Origin: JANXPZ01 sp033853925
GTDB taxonomy: Bacteria; Eisenbacteria; RBG-16-71-46
Assembly: GCA_033853925.1 (NCBI GenBank)
Contig: JAWOLC010000052.1
Coordinates: 1 to 64,000, forward strand
Direction of reading: 5' to 3'
Length of the DNA stretch: 64,000 nt
The position numbers and the translations under genes are program-made. Under the pieces are notes generated by a model. The model had not been told where the DNA came from. It worked only from the letters and a program-made list of their open reading frames with translations, and ran no database searches. Below, piece after piece: positions 1 to 10,558 of this stretch (position 1 is the first letter of the stretch; each line of letters opens with the position of its first letter).

Positions 1-117
1 CCGGCGCGCGGGCGCGCCACGGCCGGCACCCCGGCGGGGACCGCGGGAGGCCGCCCCCGCGGGCAAGCGAGCCGAACATTTTTCGCCGGTTGTGCCCGCG
101 CCGCGCCGCTCTTTCGG

Positions 118-147
118 TTGTTCGGCGATTCGCCAGCGGACTATACT
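118..147 (+). promoter_or_regulatory. Sigma70-type promoter of the aspartate aminotransferase-pckA operon
   Basis: A -35 box TTGTTC (118-123) is separated by 18 bases from a -10 box TATACT (142-147). The predicted start of transcription near 154 leaves a leader of about 54 bases before the ATG at 208. The boxes stand out against very GC-rich flanks. Prediction by eye only. Confidence 0.6.
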
Positions 148-207
148 GCCTCGGTCACTTGCCCCGCGGCGCAGCCGCAGGTATCGCAGTCAGGAGGTGA
201 CCCACCC

Positions 208-1421
208 ATGGGCCTCAGCCAGCTGGCACAGTCCATCGCCGAATCGCCCACCCTCAAGCTGAACGAGGAGGCCCGCATCATGCGGGAGAAGGGCGAGGCC
301 GTCATTCACCTCGGCATCGGCGAGCCCAAGAACAAGACCCCGATCAACGCGATCCTCTCCTCGGCGGTGCGCCTCAGCTCAGGCGAGGTCAAGTACGCGC
401 CCACGGACGGCATGCCCTCCCTCAAGAAGGCGATCATCCGCTACACGGAGGAGAGCTACGACAAGGTGGTGGCCCCGGAGAACATCATCGTCTCCTCGGG
501 GGCGAAGCAGGCCATCTACAACGTCCTCTTCACCCTGCTGAACCCGCAGGACGAGGTCATCATCCTGGCGCCGTTCTGGGTGAGCTATCCCGAGATCGTG
601 CGCATGTGCTACGGGGTGCCGGTGGTGGTCACCCCGGAGGACGGGACCTTCCACCCCCGCATGGCCGACATCCAGCGCGCCGTCTCCTCCCACACCAAGG
701 CGATCATCTGCAACAGCCCGAACAACCCCTCGGGCGCGGTGTTCGCCGACGCCTTCATCGAAGAGCTGGTCCGCTTCTGCGAGCGCAAGGGCATCTACGT
801 GATCATGGACGACATCTACCACAAGCTCGTCTTCGACGGACGCCGGCCGGCTCCCGCCTACCGCTTCACCGACAAGGACCTCGAGAGCAGCCGGGTGATC
901 GTGGTGAACGGCGTGTCGAAGCTCTACGGCATGACCGGCTTCCGCATCGGCTGGGTCGTGGCCAGCCGCAAGCACGTCGAGGTCATGCTCAACGTCCAGG
1001 CGCAGACGACCTCCTGCGCCTCCCCCGCCATGCAGGCGGGAGCCGAAGGCGCCCTCAACGGGCTGCAGAGCACGGTCGAGGCCCTTCGCCTCACCATCCA
1101 GAACAATCGGGACGTGATGATGCAGGAGCTGGTGTCCTTCACCGGCGTCAAGTGCCCGAAGCCGGAGGGCACGTTCTACTGCCTGCCCGACTTCAGCGCC
1201 TACATGAAGGACTCGGTGAAGCTCTCCGAGCTCCTGCTCAAGAAGGCCCTGGTGGTGACGGTGCCGGGCCGCGAGTTCGGGATGGAGGGTCATCTCCGGC
1301 TCTCCTACGCGGGCACCGTCAAGGACGTCACCGAGGGAGTCGCCCGCATGAAGTGGGCGCTGGACCCGAACTCGCCCTCCGAGATCTACATCGGCGACCG
1401 GAAGTGCGTGAGGGACTGGAT

Positions 1422-1425
<4 letters not shown>
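208..1425 (+). CDS. aspC: Class I aminotransferase, aspartate aminotransferase type
   Basis: A 405-residue fold-type I PLP enzyme that probably interconverts aspartate and 2-oxoglutarate with oxaloacetate and glutamate in the cytoplasm. Visible signatures are NSPNNPSG with Asn172, the PLP lysine Lys238 in GVSKLYGMTGFRIGW, Arg246 and the carboxylate-binding Arg364 in HLRLSYAG. The start at 208 is chosen over an in-frame upstream start at 118 because AGGAGGTGA (192-200) lies just before it and because the family begins near this point. Its stop overlaps pckA as ATGA, so the oxaloacetate-forming transaminase and the oxaloacetate-consuming carboxykinase are translationally coupled. Exact substrate range (aspartate versus other amino acids) cannot be settled from sequence alone. 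Confidence 0.88.
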
Positions 1426-3095
<1,670 letters not shown>

Positions 3096-3119
3096 GGCGG
3101 CTTCGCTCGCTGGCGCACG

Positions 3120-3146
3120 CGCCCCGCCGGCTCTCCCGGCGGGGCG
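3120..3146 (+). terminator. Hairpin terminator after pckA
   Basis: A perfect 10-base stem GCCCCGCCGG (3121-3130) / CCGGCGGGGC (3136-3145) with loop CTCTC is extended by a C-G pair at 3120/3146. No T-run follows, as is common in very GC-rich genomes, so it may end transcription only weakly or protect the 3' end. Confidence 0.5.
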
Positions 3147-3181
3147 TCGGCGCAGGGTGTCGCCGGCGGGGCCCGGTCCCC

Positions 3182-3211
3182 TTCACCGCACCCGGCCGCG
3201 CGGGCTATTCT
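3182..3211 (+). promoter_or_regulatory. Promoter of the alkaline phosphatase gene, close to a leaderless arrangement
   Basis: TTCACC (3182-3187), an 18-base spacer and TATTCT (3206-3211) precede the ATG at 3220 by only 8 bases. Transcription would start at or next to the start codon, giving a leaderless or near-leaderless mRNA. No Shine-Dalgarno site is present. Confidence 0.5.
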
Positions 3212-3219
3212 GCGCCGTC

Positions 3220-4611
3220 ATGACCCGGCCACGCCGCCCCCTGCCCCTCTTCCTCGCGCTCGCCACGCTGCTCGCCCTCGCCGCTCCGGCGGCCAGGGCG
3301 GCCCCCCGGCCGGAGGCGGGCGCCGCCCGCCCGCGCAGCGTCGTGTTCCTGATCCCCGACGGCTGCGGCCCTGCCGCCATCACCCTCGCCCGCCTGCTGG
3401 CCGGACATCCCCTGGCGCTCGACAGCCTGCTCGTGGGGGCCGTGGAGACGCAGTCGGCCGATTCGCACGTCACCGATTCCGCGGCGGGCGCGACCGCCTA
3501 CGCCACCGGGGTCAGGACCGACAACCGCAAGCTGGGCGTGGATCCCGCGGGCCGGCCGCTGGGCACCCTGCTCGAGGCGGCCGCGGCGCGGGGGCTGGCG
3601 ACAGGCCTCGTGACCACGGCGCCGCTCACCGATGCGACGCCGGCGGCGTTCGCCGCGCACGTGACGCGGCGCACCCAGGAGGACGACATCGCGGCCCAGA
3701 TGCTCGCCCATCGCGTGGACGTGCTGCTCGGCGGCGGGGCCCGTCACTGGCGGCCGCAGGCGGCGGGCGGGGCCCGGCGCGACGGCCGCGACCTGCTCGC
3801 CGAGGCGCGCCGCGCGGGCACGCAGGTCGTGACCACGCGGCACGAGCTGGCCGGGGCCCACGCCGCTCCCCTGCTCGGGCTCTTCGGCCGCCGGCAGATC
3901 GACTTCGAGGCCGACCGCGACACCTCGCTCGAGCCCTCCCTCGACGAGCTGGCGGCGAAGGCCCTCGAGCTGCTCGGCGCGCGTCCGGGCGGCTTCTTCC
4001 TCCTGGTCGAGGGCGGGCGCATCGACGACGCGGCGCACGAGAACGACCCCGCCACCCTGGCCCGCGAGGTGCTGGCCTACGATCGCGCCCTCGCCCGCGT
4101 GCTGGCCTTCGCCCGGCGCGACGGCCGCACCCTGGTGGTCTCGGCCGCCGATCACGAGACCGGCGGGCTGGGCCTGGGCCTGCGCACCGGGTACGACAGC
4201 CCCTACGCCGTCCACCCCGAGTCGCTCCGGGCCGCGACCCGCTCGCTGGGGCGCATGGCCGACTCGATACTCGGCGGCGCCGAGCCCGCCGGCGTGGCCG
4301 AGCGCGGCACGGGGGTAGCGGCGCTCGACGGCGACGAGCGGGCCGCGCTTCGCCGCGCGGCCGCCGCCCCCGACTCGCTCGCGCGCGACGAGCTGCTGGA
4401 GGCGCTGAGCGGCATCGAGAGCCGCCGCGCGCGCCTGGGTTGGAGCACTGGCGGCCACACCGGCACCGACGTGGGGCTCTACGCCTTCGGGCCGGGGCGC
4501 GAGCGCTTCGTCGGGGTGCACGTGAACACCGAGGTCGCGCACTTGATCGCCGCGCTCCTCGGCCTCGATCTCGAGGCCGAGACGGCGCGGCTGAGACACG
4601 GGAGCCCATGA
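3220..4611 (+). CDS. Secreted alkaline phosphatase (PhoA family)
   Basis: A 463-residue alkaline phosphatase that should release phosphate from monoesters outside the cytoplasm. Residues 1-27 form a signal peptide (Arg-rich start, long Leu/Ala core, cleavage near AARA). The metal-binding Asp47 sits in LIPDGCG. The phosphoserine nucleophile is Ser87 in VTDSAAGATA. Further metal ligands lie in EGGRIDDAAHEND, ADHETGG and GWSTGGHTG (His413). The ATG at 3220 starts the signal peptide; an earlier in-frame start at 3157 has no support. The stop overlaps the next gene as ATGA. Substrate is not predictable; a Pho-box was not identified. Confidence 0.9.
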   Translation: MTRPRRPLPLFLALATLLALAAPAARAAPRPEAGAARPRSVVFLIPDGCGPAAITLARLLAGHPLALDSLLVGAVETQSADSHVTDSAAGATAYATGVRTDNRKLGVDPAGRPLGTLLEAAAARGLATGLVTTAPLTDATPAAFAAHVTRRTQEDDIAAQMLAHRVDVLLGGGARHWRPQAAGGARRDGRDLLAEARRAGTQVVTTRHELAGAHAAPLLGLFGRRQIDFEADRDTSLEPSLDELAAKALELLGARPGGFFLLVEGGRIDDAAHENDPATLAREVLAYDRALARVLAFARRDGRTLVVSAADHETGGLGLGLRTGYDSPYAVHPESLRAATRSLGRMADSILGGAEPAGVAERGTGVAALDGDERAALRRAAAAPDSLARDELLEALSGIESRRARLGWSTGGHTGTDVGLYAFGPGRERFVGVHVNTEVAHLIAALLGLDLEAETARLRHGSP

Positions 4612-6008
4612 CCATGCCCGCCCGCCGCCCATCCACCACCCGCAAGCGCCGGAGCGCCGCGCGCAGGCCGCCCGAGCACGGCTACGGCCGCCAGGCCACG
4701 GCCATCGAGGAGCGTTACGCCCCGAGCACCGTGCTCGTGCACGGCAAGTTCCATTCGCGCCACTGGAACTACTCCGACCACATCGTGCCGCCCATCTCGG
4801 CCTCGGCGGCCTACCGCCTGGAGAGCGCCGGTCGCGGCGCCGAAGGGTTCCTCGAGTTCGCGAACCCCGAGTTCAACCGCACCCAGCGCGCCCCGATCTA
4901 CATCTACGACCGGCTCGACGAGCCCACCCGCGGGATGCTCGAGGAGAGCCTCGCCCTGGCGGAGGGAGGCGAGCGGGCGCTCTGCTTCGCCACCGGCATG
5001 GCGGCCATCGCGGCGGCGCTGGGCGTGCTCCTGCGCGCCGGCGATCGGGTGGTGGCGCACCGCACCCTCTACGGCTGCACCTATTCCCTGTTCGCCAACT
5101 GGTACCCGCGCTACGGCATCGAGGTGGACCTCGTGGACTTCCGTGACCGGGCGGCGCTGCGCCGGGCGCTGGAGCCCGGCAACGTGATGGCCGCGTACTT
5201 CGAGACGCCGGCCAACCCGACGCTCGACCTGGTCGACATCCGCGCCGTGGTGGAGGAGGTGCGGCGCGCCAACGCGCGGCGGGCCGCCTTGAAAGGCGGG
5301 CGAAAGCACCGTCGCATCTTCACGGTCGTGGACAACACCTTCGCCACGCCGCTCTGCCAGCGGCCGCTCGGGCTCGGCGTGGACCTCGTTGTCCACAGCC
5401 TCACCAAGAACCTCGGCGGCTTCGGCACGGACATGGGCGGGGCCGTCGTGGGCCCGCGCCTGCTGGAGCCCGACCTGCTCCTCTTCCGCAAGGACTACGG
5501 CGCGCCGCTCGCGCCCAAGAGCGCCTGGCCGGTGCTGGCCTGCGGGCTGCCCTCCCTCCACCTGCGCGTCCAGGCCCAGCAGGCCGCGGCCCTGGCCGTG
5601 GCCCGCTTCCTCGAGCGGCACCCCAAGGTGGCGCGCGTCTCCTACCCCGGGCTGCCCTCGCATCCCGACCACGCGCTGGCGCGGCGGCAGATGCGCGACC
5701 CCGAGGGCCGCTTCGCTCCCGGCACGCTCGTCTACTTCGTCCTCCGGGGCGACCCGGCCCGGGCGCGGCGCCGCGGCGCGCGCCTGATGGACCATCTCGC
5801 CCGGCGCTCGCTGGCGATCACGCTGGCGGTGAGCCTGGGACAGGTGCGCACGCTGATCGAGCATCCGGCCTCGATGACCCACGCGCCCATCCCGCCGGAG
5901 GAGCAGAAGCGGGCGGGCATCGAGCCGGGAGGCGTGCGCATCTCGCTGGGCGTCGAGAGCGTGGCCGACGTGATCGGCGATCTGCGCGAGGCGCTGGCGC
6001 GGGCGTAG
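4608..6008 (+). CDS. Cys/Met metabolism PLP-dependent enzyme (cystathionine gamma-synthase / methionine gamma-lyase / sulfhydrylase family)
   Basis: A 466-residue trans-sulfuration family enzyme of fold type I. The PLP lysine is Lys267 in VHSLTKNLGG. The phosphate-binding ATGMAA, the ETPANPT loop and the C-terminal EHPASMTHA and GVRISLGVES motifs are all present. The basic first 35 residues are longer than usual. The ATG at 4608 overlaps the phosphatase stop as ATGA; an alternative ATG lies two codons downstream. Family members use cystathionine, methionine, O-acetylhomoserine or O-succinylhomoserine, and the sequence does not tell which. Coupling to an alkaline phosphatase has no obvious metabolic logic. 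Confidence 0.87.
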   Translation: MTMPARRPSTTRKRRSAARRPPEHGYGRQATAIEERYAPSTVLVHGKFHSRHWNYSDHIVPPISASAAYRLESAGRGAEGFLEFANPEFNRTQRAPIYIYDRLDEPTRGMLEESLALAEGGERALCFATGMAAIAAALGVLLRAGDRVVAHRTLYGCTYSLFANWYPRYGIEVDLVDFRDRAALRRALEPGNVMAAYFETPANPTLDLVDIRAVVEEVRRANARRAALKGGRKHRRIFTVVDNTFATPLCQRPLGLGVDLVVHSLTKNLGGFGTDMGGAVVGPRLLEPDLLLFRKDYGAPLAPKSAWPVLACGLPSLHLRVQAQQAAALAVARFLERHPKVARVSYPGLPSHPDHALARRQMRDPEGRFAPGTLVYFVLRGDPARARRRGARLMDHLARRSLAITLAVSLGQVRTLIEHPASMTHAPIPPEEQKRAGIEPGGVRISLGVESVADVIGDLREALARA

Positions 6009-6027
6009 CCCGGGCGCGGCGCCGAGA

Positions 6028-6056
6028 TTCTCGGAACGGGCCCGGCCTGCTATCGT
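6028..6056 (+). promoter_or_regulatory. Extended -10 promoter of the nfeD-SPFH pair
   Basis: TTCTCG (6028-6033), a 17-base spacer and TATCGT (6051-6056), the latter preceded by TGC to give TGCTATCGT. This agrees with the TGCTAnnnT element seen before several other genes in the window. Confidence 0.4.
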
Positions 6057-6110
6057 GACGGCGGCCGCGCCGGCGCCCGAGCCGGGCTTCCCGCGACCAG
6101 GAGGGTGACG

Positions 6111-6560
6111 ATGGGTACGAACTGGAACTGGTTGCTCGTGATCCTCGGCGCGGTGCTGATCCTGATCGAGGTCGCGGCCGGCGGCTTCGCCGGCTTCGAT
6201 CTCGTCCTGATCGGCTCGTCCTTCGTGCTGGGCGGCGCGCTGGGGCTGCTCTTCGGCAGCGCCGAGGCCGGCTTCATCACGGCGGCCGTGCTGTGCGTGC
6301 TCTACATCGCCGTCGGGCGCCGCTGGGTGCGAGTCCGCCTGCGCCGGCCGAAGGTCCCGACCAACATCGACGCCCTGATCGGCCAGCGGGCGCTAGTGAC
6401 GCAGGACCTGTCGGAGCACCAGGCCGGCCAGGTGCGCGTACGTGACGAGGTCTGGCGGGCGCGCCCGGCAGCCGGCGAGCAGGGCGCGATCGCGAACGGA
6501 ACCGAGGTGCTGGTGGAGGGCGTGGACGGCGTCACGCTCCTCGTACGGAGGGCTTCCTGA
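6111..6560 (+). CDS. nfeD: NfeD-like membrane protein
   Basis: A 149-residue short-form NfeD. It has three membrane segments (about residues 7-24, 29-49 and 54-69) followed by a soluble beta-rich OB-fold domain (about 83-147, starting near GQRALV). NfeD proteins partner with SPFH/stomatin-like proteins in membrane quality control, and the adjacent gene encodes exactly such a partner. The ATG at 6111 is chosen because AGGAGG (6099-6104) is correctly spaced; a GTG at 6105 is too close to it. The stop overlaps the next start (TGATG). Confidence 0.87.
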   Translation: MGTNWNWLLVILGAVLILIEVAAGGFAGFDLVLIGSSFVLGGALGLLFGSAEAGFITAAVLCVLYIAVGRRWVRVRLRRPKVPTNIDALIGQRALVTQDLSEHQAGQVRVRDEVWRARPAAGEQGAIANGTEVLVEGVDGVTLLVRRAS

Positions 6561-7435
6561 TGGTCGCGCAGATCGGCTCCCTGCTCCTGATCCTCATCCT
6601 GCTCATCGTGCTCATCGCCCTGGCGCGGGCGGCACGCATCGTCTCGCAGTACGAGAAGGGCCTGGTCATGCGGCTCGGGCGCTACCGGGCGACGGCCGAC
6701 TCGGGCCTCACCTTCCTCGTGCCCATGATCGAGGACATGGTCAAGGTGGACATGCGCGAGCGCGTGATCAACGTCGAGCCGCAGAAGGTCATCACCAAGG
6801 ACAACGTGCTCGTCACCGTGGACGCCGTGATCTACTACCGGATCATCGACCCGGTGAAGGCCACGTTCGAGGTGCAGAACTTCGCCTACGCCGCCACCAC
6901 GCTGGCGCAGACCAACCTCCGCAACCTGATCGGCGACAAGTCGCTCGACGACACGCTCACCGCGCGCGACATCATCAACCAGAACCTGCGGAACGTGCTG
7001 GACGAGGCCACGAACACCTGGGGCGTGAAGGTGACGCGGGTGGAGGTGCAGAAGATCGACCCGCCGGCCGACATCACCGAGGCCATGTCGCGGCAGATGA
7101 AGGCCGAGCGCGACAAGCGCGCCGCGATCCTCGAGGCCGAAGGCGTCAAGCAGTCGCAGATCCTCCAGGCCGAGGGCATCAAGCAGTCCGAGATCCTGAG
7201 GGCCGAGGGCGACGCCCAGGCCCGGGTCACCCGCGCCACCGCCGAGGCCAAGGCCATCGAGATGGTGTCCAACGCGGCCGAGTCCTTCTTCAAGGAGCGC
7301 GCCGAGATGAGCAAGAAGCTCGACGTGCTGAACACGGTGCTGGCGGGCCAGACCAAGTTCATCGTCCCGGCCGGCTCGGACCTGGTGAACGTGCTGGGCC
7401 TGGACGACAAGAGCGTGGTGCCGGTGAAGCGATAG
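6560..7435 (+). CDS. SPFH/band 7 (stomatin-like, slipin-type) membrane protein
   Basis: A 291-residue protein with an N-terminal membrane anchor (about 4-24) and a band 7 domain (about 25-180: EKGLVMRLGRYR, VDAVIYYRI, AATTLAQTNLRNLIG). A charged, Ala/Glu-rich coiled coil (about 185-255) carries an AEG(V/I)KQS(Q/E)IL repeat. The slipin group oligomerises on the membrane and works with NfeD-type proteins. The start overlaps the nfeD stop by one base and GGAGGG lies 9 bases upstream. Transcription probably stops at the strong hairpin at 7455-7502. Confidence 0.93.
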   Translation: MVAQIGSLLLILILLIVLIALARAARIVSQYEKGLVMRLGRYRATADSGLTFLVPMIEDMVKVDMRERVINVEPQKVITKDNVLVTVDAVIYYRIIDPVKATFEVQNFAYAATTLAQTNLRNLIGDKSLDDTLTARDIINQNLRNVLDEATNTWGVKVTRVEVQKIDPPADITEAMSRQMKAERDKRAAILEAEGVKQSQILQAEGIKQSEILRAEGDAQARVTRATAEAKAIEMVSNAAESFFKERAEMSKKLDVLNTVLAGQTKFIVPAGSDLVNVLGLDDKSVVPVKR

Positions 7436-7454
7436 GCGCGACCGGCTTCGATCC

Positions 7455-7502
7455 CAACGCGCGTCCCCGGGGTCCGCGAGGGCTCCGGGGACGCGCCCGT
7501 TG
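7455..7502 (+). terminator. Strong hairpin terminator after the SPFH gene
   Basis: CAACG plus CGCGTCCCCGG (7455-7470) pairs with CCGGGGACGCG (7485-7495) and, after a two-base CC bulge, with CGTTG (7498-7502). The 16-pair stem has a 14-base loop. No T-run follows. Confidence 0.65.
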
Positions 7503-7697
7503 AGATGCGCGCCTCGCGTCCCGACCGCGGCTCCACGGAGCGATTCCCGCCCCGCGGACCGGCCACGGAGGGAGGCGTCCCGCGCAACACCGTGGATGGC
7601 CGCCCGGCGCAACGATCGCTTCGCGCGCGGTGACGCGCGGGGTATCATCGCGCTGCCGTTCCCCAGGGCCGGCCACGGTCGGATTCCGGAGTCCCCC

Positions 7698-7913
7698 ATG
7701 AGCCGCCGTCTCGTCGTTCTCGCCTCGTCGGTGGCGCTCGCCGCGCTGCCGCTCGTCTCCCTCCTCACGCCCACGGCCCACGCCAGGGCGTGGGCGAAAT
7801 GGGCGCCAGCGCCGCTGGCCTCGGACAGCTCGTACCTGGCAGCGGGAATGGTCGGGGCAGTCGCGGCGTTCCTGGTGGTCGCCAGCCTGTTCGGCAGCAT
7901 CAAGACGCCCTGA
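7698..7913 (+). CDS. Small secreted or membrane protein, unknown function
   Basis: A 71-residue protein of unrecognised family. Residues 1-29 look like a signal peptide (MSRR start, hydrophobic core, cleavage near AHA). A short linker rich in Trp, Ala and Pro follows, then a second hydrophobic stretch (about 47-66) that could be a membrane segment. A TATCAT box at 7643-7648 may be its -10. It stands alone between the SPFH terminator and the SDR gene. Expression is plausible from the two hydrophobic segments at sensible positions, but no function can be assigned. Confidence 0.5.
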   Translation: MSRRLVVLASSVALAALPLVSLLTPTAHARAWAKWAPAPLASDSSYLAAGMVGAVAAFLVVASLFGSIKTP

Positions 7914-8001
7914 CCTCTCTCCGCGAGCCGCGGCCTCGGGTCCACTGGCTCGCGCCACATGCCGCTTGCCCGCGCCGCGCCCCTCGCGCATCATGCCGGC
8001 C

Positions 8002-8772
8002 ATGAGTCCCGCGCCCCTCGGCAGCGTCCTGGTCACCGGCGCGGCGCGCCGCATCGGTCGCGCCATCGCCCTCGATCTCGCGCGCCGGGGCTGGGCGGTG
8101 GCCGTGCACTACCACCGCTCGGCCGACGAGGCGCGCGAGGTCACCGCCCTCGTCCAGCGGGAAGGCGGCCGCGCGGCGCTCGTCCAGGCGGATCTGGCCC
8201 GGGAAGCCGAGGTCGAGGCGCTGGTGCCGCAGGCGACGGCGGCCCTGGGCGCCCTCACCTGCCTCGTCAACAACGCCTCGACCTTCGAGCTGGACCAGGC
8301 CGACACGGTGACCCGCGCGTCCTGGGACGCGCACCTCGAGACGAACCTGCGCGCGCCCTTCGTGCTCACCCAGGCGTTCGCGCGCCAGCTCCCCGAGGAC
8401 CGGCCGGGCAACGTCGTCAACCTGCTCGACCAGCGGGTGTGGAACCTCACGCCCTACTTCATCTCCTACACGGTGAGCAAGACGGCGCTCTGGACCCTGA
8501 CCCGGCAGCTCGCGCTGGCGCTCGCGCCCCGAGTCCGGGTGAACGCCATCGGGCCGGGGCCCGCCCTCAAGAGCCCGCGCCAAACCGAGGCCGACTTCCA
8601 GCGGCAGTGCGAGATGACGCCGCTCAGGCGCGGCACCTCCCCCGAGGAGATCTGTGCCGCCGTCCGCTTCATCCTCGACTCGCCCGCGCTCACGGGACAG
8701 ATGATCGTCCTGGACGGCGGGCAGCATCTGGGCATGAAGCTGCCGCCGGGGGTGTCGCTGCCGCCGGAGTAG
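8002..8772 (+). CDS. Short-chain dehydrogenase, pteridine reductase/FolM-like
   Basis: A 256-residue classical SDR with the nucleotide-binding motif TGAARRIGRAIA near the N-terminus, NNAS in the NAG position and the catalytic pair Tyr156/Lys160 in YTVSK. The arginine-containing TGAARRIG form with VHYHRS after strand 2 is typical of NADPH-dependent pteridine reductases (PTR1/FolM). folE, which makes dihydroneopterin triphosphate, lies 1.8 kb away, so a pterin role is attractive but inferred. ATG 8002 (MSPAPLG) is chosen; an ATG at 7993 is equally possible. The gene converges on the aldo/keto reductase with 9 bases between stops. Confidence 0.75.
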   Translation: MSPAPLGSVLVTGAARRIGRAIALDLARRGWAVAVHYHRSADEAREVTALVQREGGRAALVQADLAREAEVEALVPQATAALGALTCLVNNASTFELDQADTVTRASWDAHLETNLRAPFVLTQAFARQLPEDRPGNVVNLLDQRVWNLTPYFISYTVSKTALWTLTRQLALALAPRVRVNAIGPGPALKSPRQTEADFQRQCEMTPLRRGTSPEEICAAVRFILDSPALTGQMIVLDGGQHLGMKLPPGVSLPPE

Positions 8773-8781
8773 TCCCGCCCG

Positions 8782-9792
8782 CTAGCGAGCGGGCCGCGCC
8801 GGACCCTTGCCGGCGCCGGTGCGGGCGATGGCCGCGGCGATCTCGTCCAGCTCCGCCGGCGCGAGCGACAGGCTCGCGCCGCTCACCCAGCCGTCCACCT
8901 GCTCGGGCGAGCGCGCCCCCACGATCGCGCCGGTCACGCCCGGCCAGGACAGCACCCAGGCCACGGCCACCGCCGAGGTGCTCACTCCGTGCCGCCGGGC
9001 GAGCGGGCGCAGCGCGTCGCGCAGCGCCAGATTCCGCTCGAGCGCCGGCGAGCGGAACTGCGGCGACTGCCGGCGCCAGTCGTCGGCGGGAAAAGCCGCG
9101 GCGCGCGCGGCCGTGAAGCTCTCGGTCAGGAGGCCCGACTGCATCGGGCTGTAGCCGATCACCCCCGTCCCGTGCGCCGCGCACCAGGGAATCGTCTCGG
9201 CCGCGGCGTCGCGGCGAATCAGCGAGAAGCCGGGCTGTAGCGAGTCCACGTGGCGCACCGCCTCGCAGCGCGCCAGGAGCCCCGAGTCGAAGTTGGACAC
9301 GCCGATGGCGCGCACCTTCCCCCGCTCGACGAGGCGCTGCATCTCCGCCCACGACTCCTCGACGGGCGTGCCCACCGCGTCGGGCCAGTGGAACTGGTAG
9401 AGATCGATCCGCTCGAGGCCCAGCCGCCGCAGGGAGGCTTCGCACTCGGCGCGGATGGACTCCGGCTTCAGCACGCGCCGGGGCTCGGTCAGCGGCTGGC
9501 GCTCGTCCCAGATCAGGCCGCACTTGGTGAAGACGAGCGGGCGGTCGGCGGCCGGCAGCCGGGCGAGCAGACGCCCCACGACCTCCTCGGAATGGCCCAA
9601 GCCGTAGACCGCGGCGGTGTCGATCCAGTTGATGCCCAGCTCCAGCGCGTGCCGCAGCGCGGCGAGCGACTGCGCGTCGTCCTGCGGCCCCCAGCCGTAG
9701 GTCCAGCCGCCGCCGCCGATGGCCCAGGCGCCGAAGCCGACGGGCGTGATCGCGAGCCCGCTCGTGCCGAGGGGCCGCGTGGGAAGGGTCAT
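8782..9792 (-). CDS. Aldo/keto reductase
   Basis: A 336-residue NADPH-dependent TIM-barrel oxidoreductase. The catalytic tetrad is visible as Asp58 and Tyr63 (IDTAAVYGLGHSE), Lys90 (VFTKCG) and His135 (YQFHWPD). The cofactor end shows GVTGAIVGARSPEQV. It most resembles the YajO/general-stress AKR type acting on small carbonyls. The start ATG at 9792 overlaps the methyltransferase stop as ATGA, placing it third in an operon with folE. A much longer open frame upstream is a shadow. Confidence 0.88.
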   Translation of the reverse strand: MTLPTRPLGTSGLAITPVGFGAWAIGGGGWTYGWGPQDDAQSLAALRHALELGINWIDTAAVYGLGHSEEVVGRLLARLPAADRPLVFTKCGLIWDERQPLTEPRRVLKPESIRAECEASLRRLGLERIDLYQFHWPDAVGTPVEESWAEMQRLVERGKVRAIGVSNFDSGLLARCEAVRHVDSLQPGFSLIRRDAAAETIPWCAAHGTGVIGYSPMQSGLLTESFTAARAAAFPADDWRRQSPQFRSPALERNLALRDALRPLARRHGVSTSAVAVAWVLSWPGVTGAIVGARSPEQVDGWVSGASLSLAPAELDEIAAAIARTGAGKGPARPAR

Positions 9793-10553
9793 GGCAGATC
9801 CTCCGCTGCTCGGCCTTGCCCCGCGAGCGGGGCGGGCGGCTGCCGCCTCGCTCGCCACCAGACCCCCGTGCACTCGGGGATGCGCGACCAGCCCTCCCGG
9901 CGCACGCGGGCCGCGAAGTCGTCGCCGAAGAAGAACGCGGTCGCCCGCGCCGCGGCCTCCGCGTCGGCGAAGGAGTAGTCGGTGCGGATGGCGAGGCTCC
10001 GCATGCCCTGCGCTTCCCCGAGCCAGGCGTAGTACTCGGCCAGCTCGCGCGTGGGCGGGGCCGGGCTCGTCTCGCCCGTGCCCAGCGTCTCGACGACGAT
10101 CAGGGTCCCGCCCGGCCGCAGCGCCCGATCCATCTCGGCCAGGGCCGCGGCGACGGCCTCGAGCCAGGTCTCGTGCTCCCACGAGAGCAGATGCCCGAAG
10201 ACCCAGCCGGCAATCGCCACGTCGGCCCAGCCGGGGCGGAGCGGCAGCCGCCGCGCCTCCGCGCGCAGCAGCTCGCCCCCCGTCGAGGCGAGCCCGCGCA
10301 GGCGGCGGCGGGCCAGGGCGAGCATGGCGGGTCCCGGCTCGACGGCGACGACGCGCGCTCCCCGCGAGAGCACCAGCTCCGTGATCCGCCCGGTGCCCGC
10401 GCCGACCTCCAGGACGTGGGCCCCCGCCAGCGGCGCGACGGACTCCAGCGCCGGCAGCAGGCGCCCCTCGCAGTCCTCGGCGCGCACCAGCGCGTCGTAG
10501 GCGTCGGCCTGCTCCGCGTAGATCCGGCGGAAGTCGCGCGACGATCCTGCCAC
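9789..10553 (-). CDS. Class I SAM-dependent methyltransferase
   Basis: A 254-residue Rossmann methyltransferase (Methyltransf_11/25 type). Motif I is VLEVGAGTGR (about residues 48-56), the acidic end of strand 2 is VVAVEPG, and the post-IV region reads MDRALRPGGTLIVVETLG. The GTG at 10553 is chosen because GAGGTGA sits 5 bases upstream. Its start lies 8 bases inside the intergenic side of the folE stop, and its stop overlaps the next ATG (ATGA). The substrate is unknown. The hydrophobic WVFGHLLSW stretch probably lines the substrate pocket. Confidence 0.82.
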   Translation of the reverse strand: MAGSSRDFRRIYAEQADAYDALVRAEDCEGRLLPALESVAPLAGAHVLEVGAGTGRITELVLSRGARVVAVEPGPAMLALARRRLRGLASTGGELLRAEARRLPLRPGWADVAIAGWVFGHLLSWEHETWLEAVAAALAEMDRALRPGGTLIVVETLGTGETSPAPPTRELAEYYAWLGEAQGMRSLAIRTDYSFADAEAAARATAFFFGDDFAARVRREGWSRIPECTGVWWRARRQPPAPLAGQGRAAEDLP

Positions 10554-10558
10554 CGCGC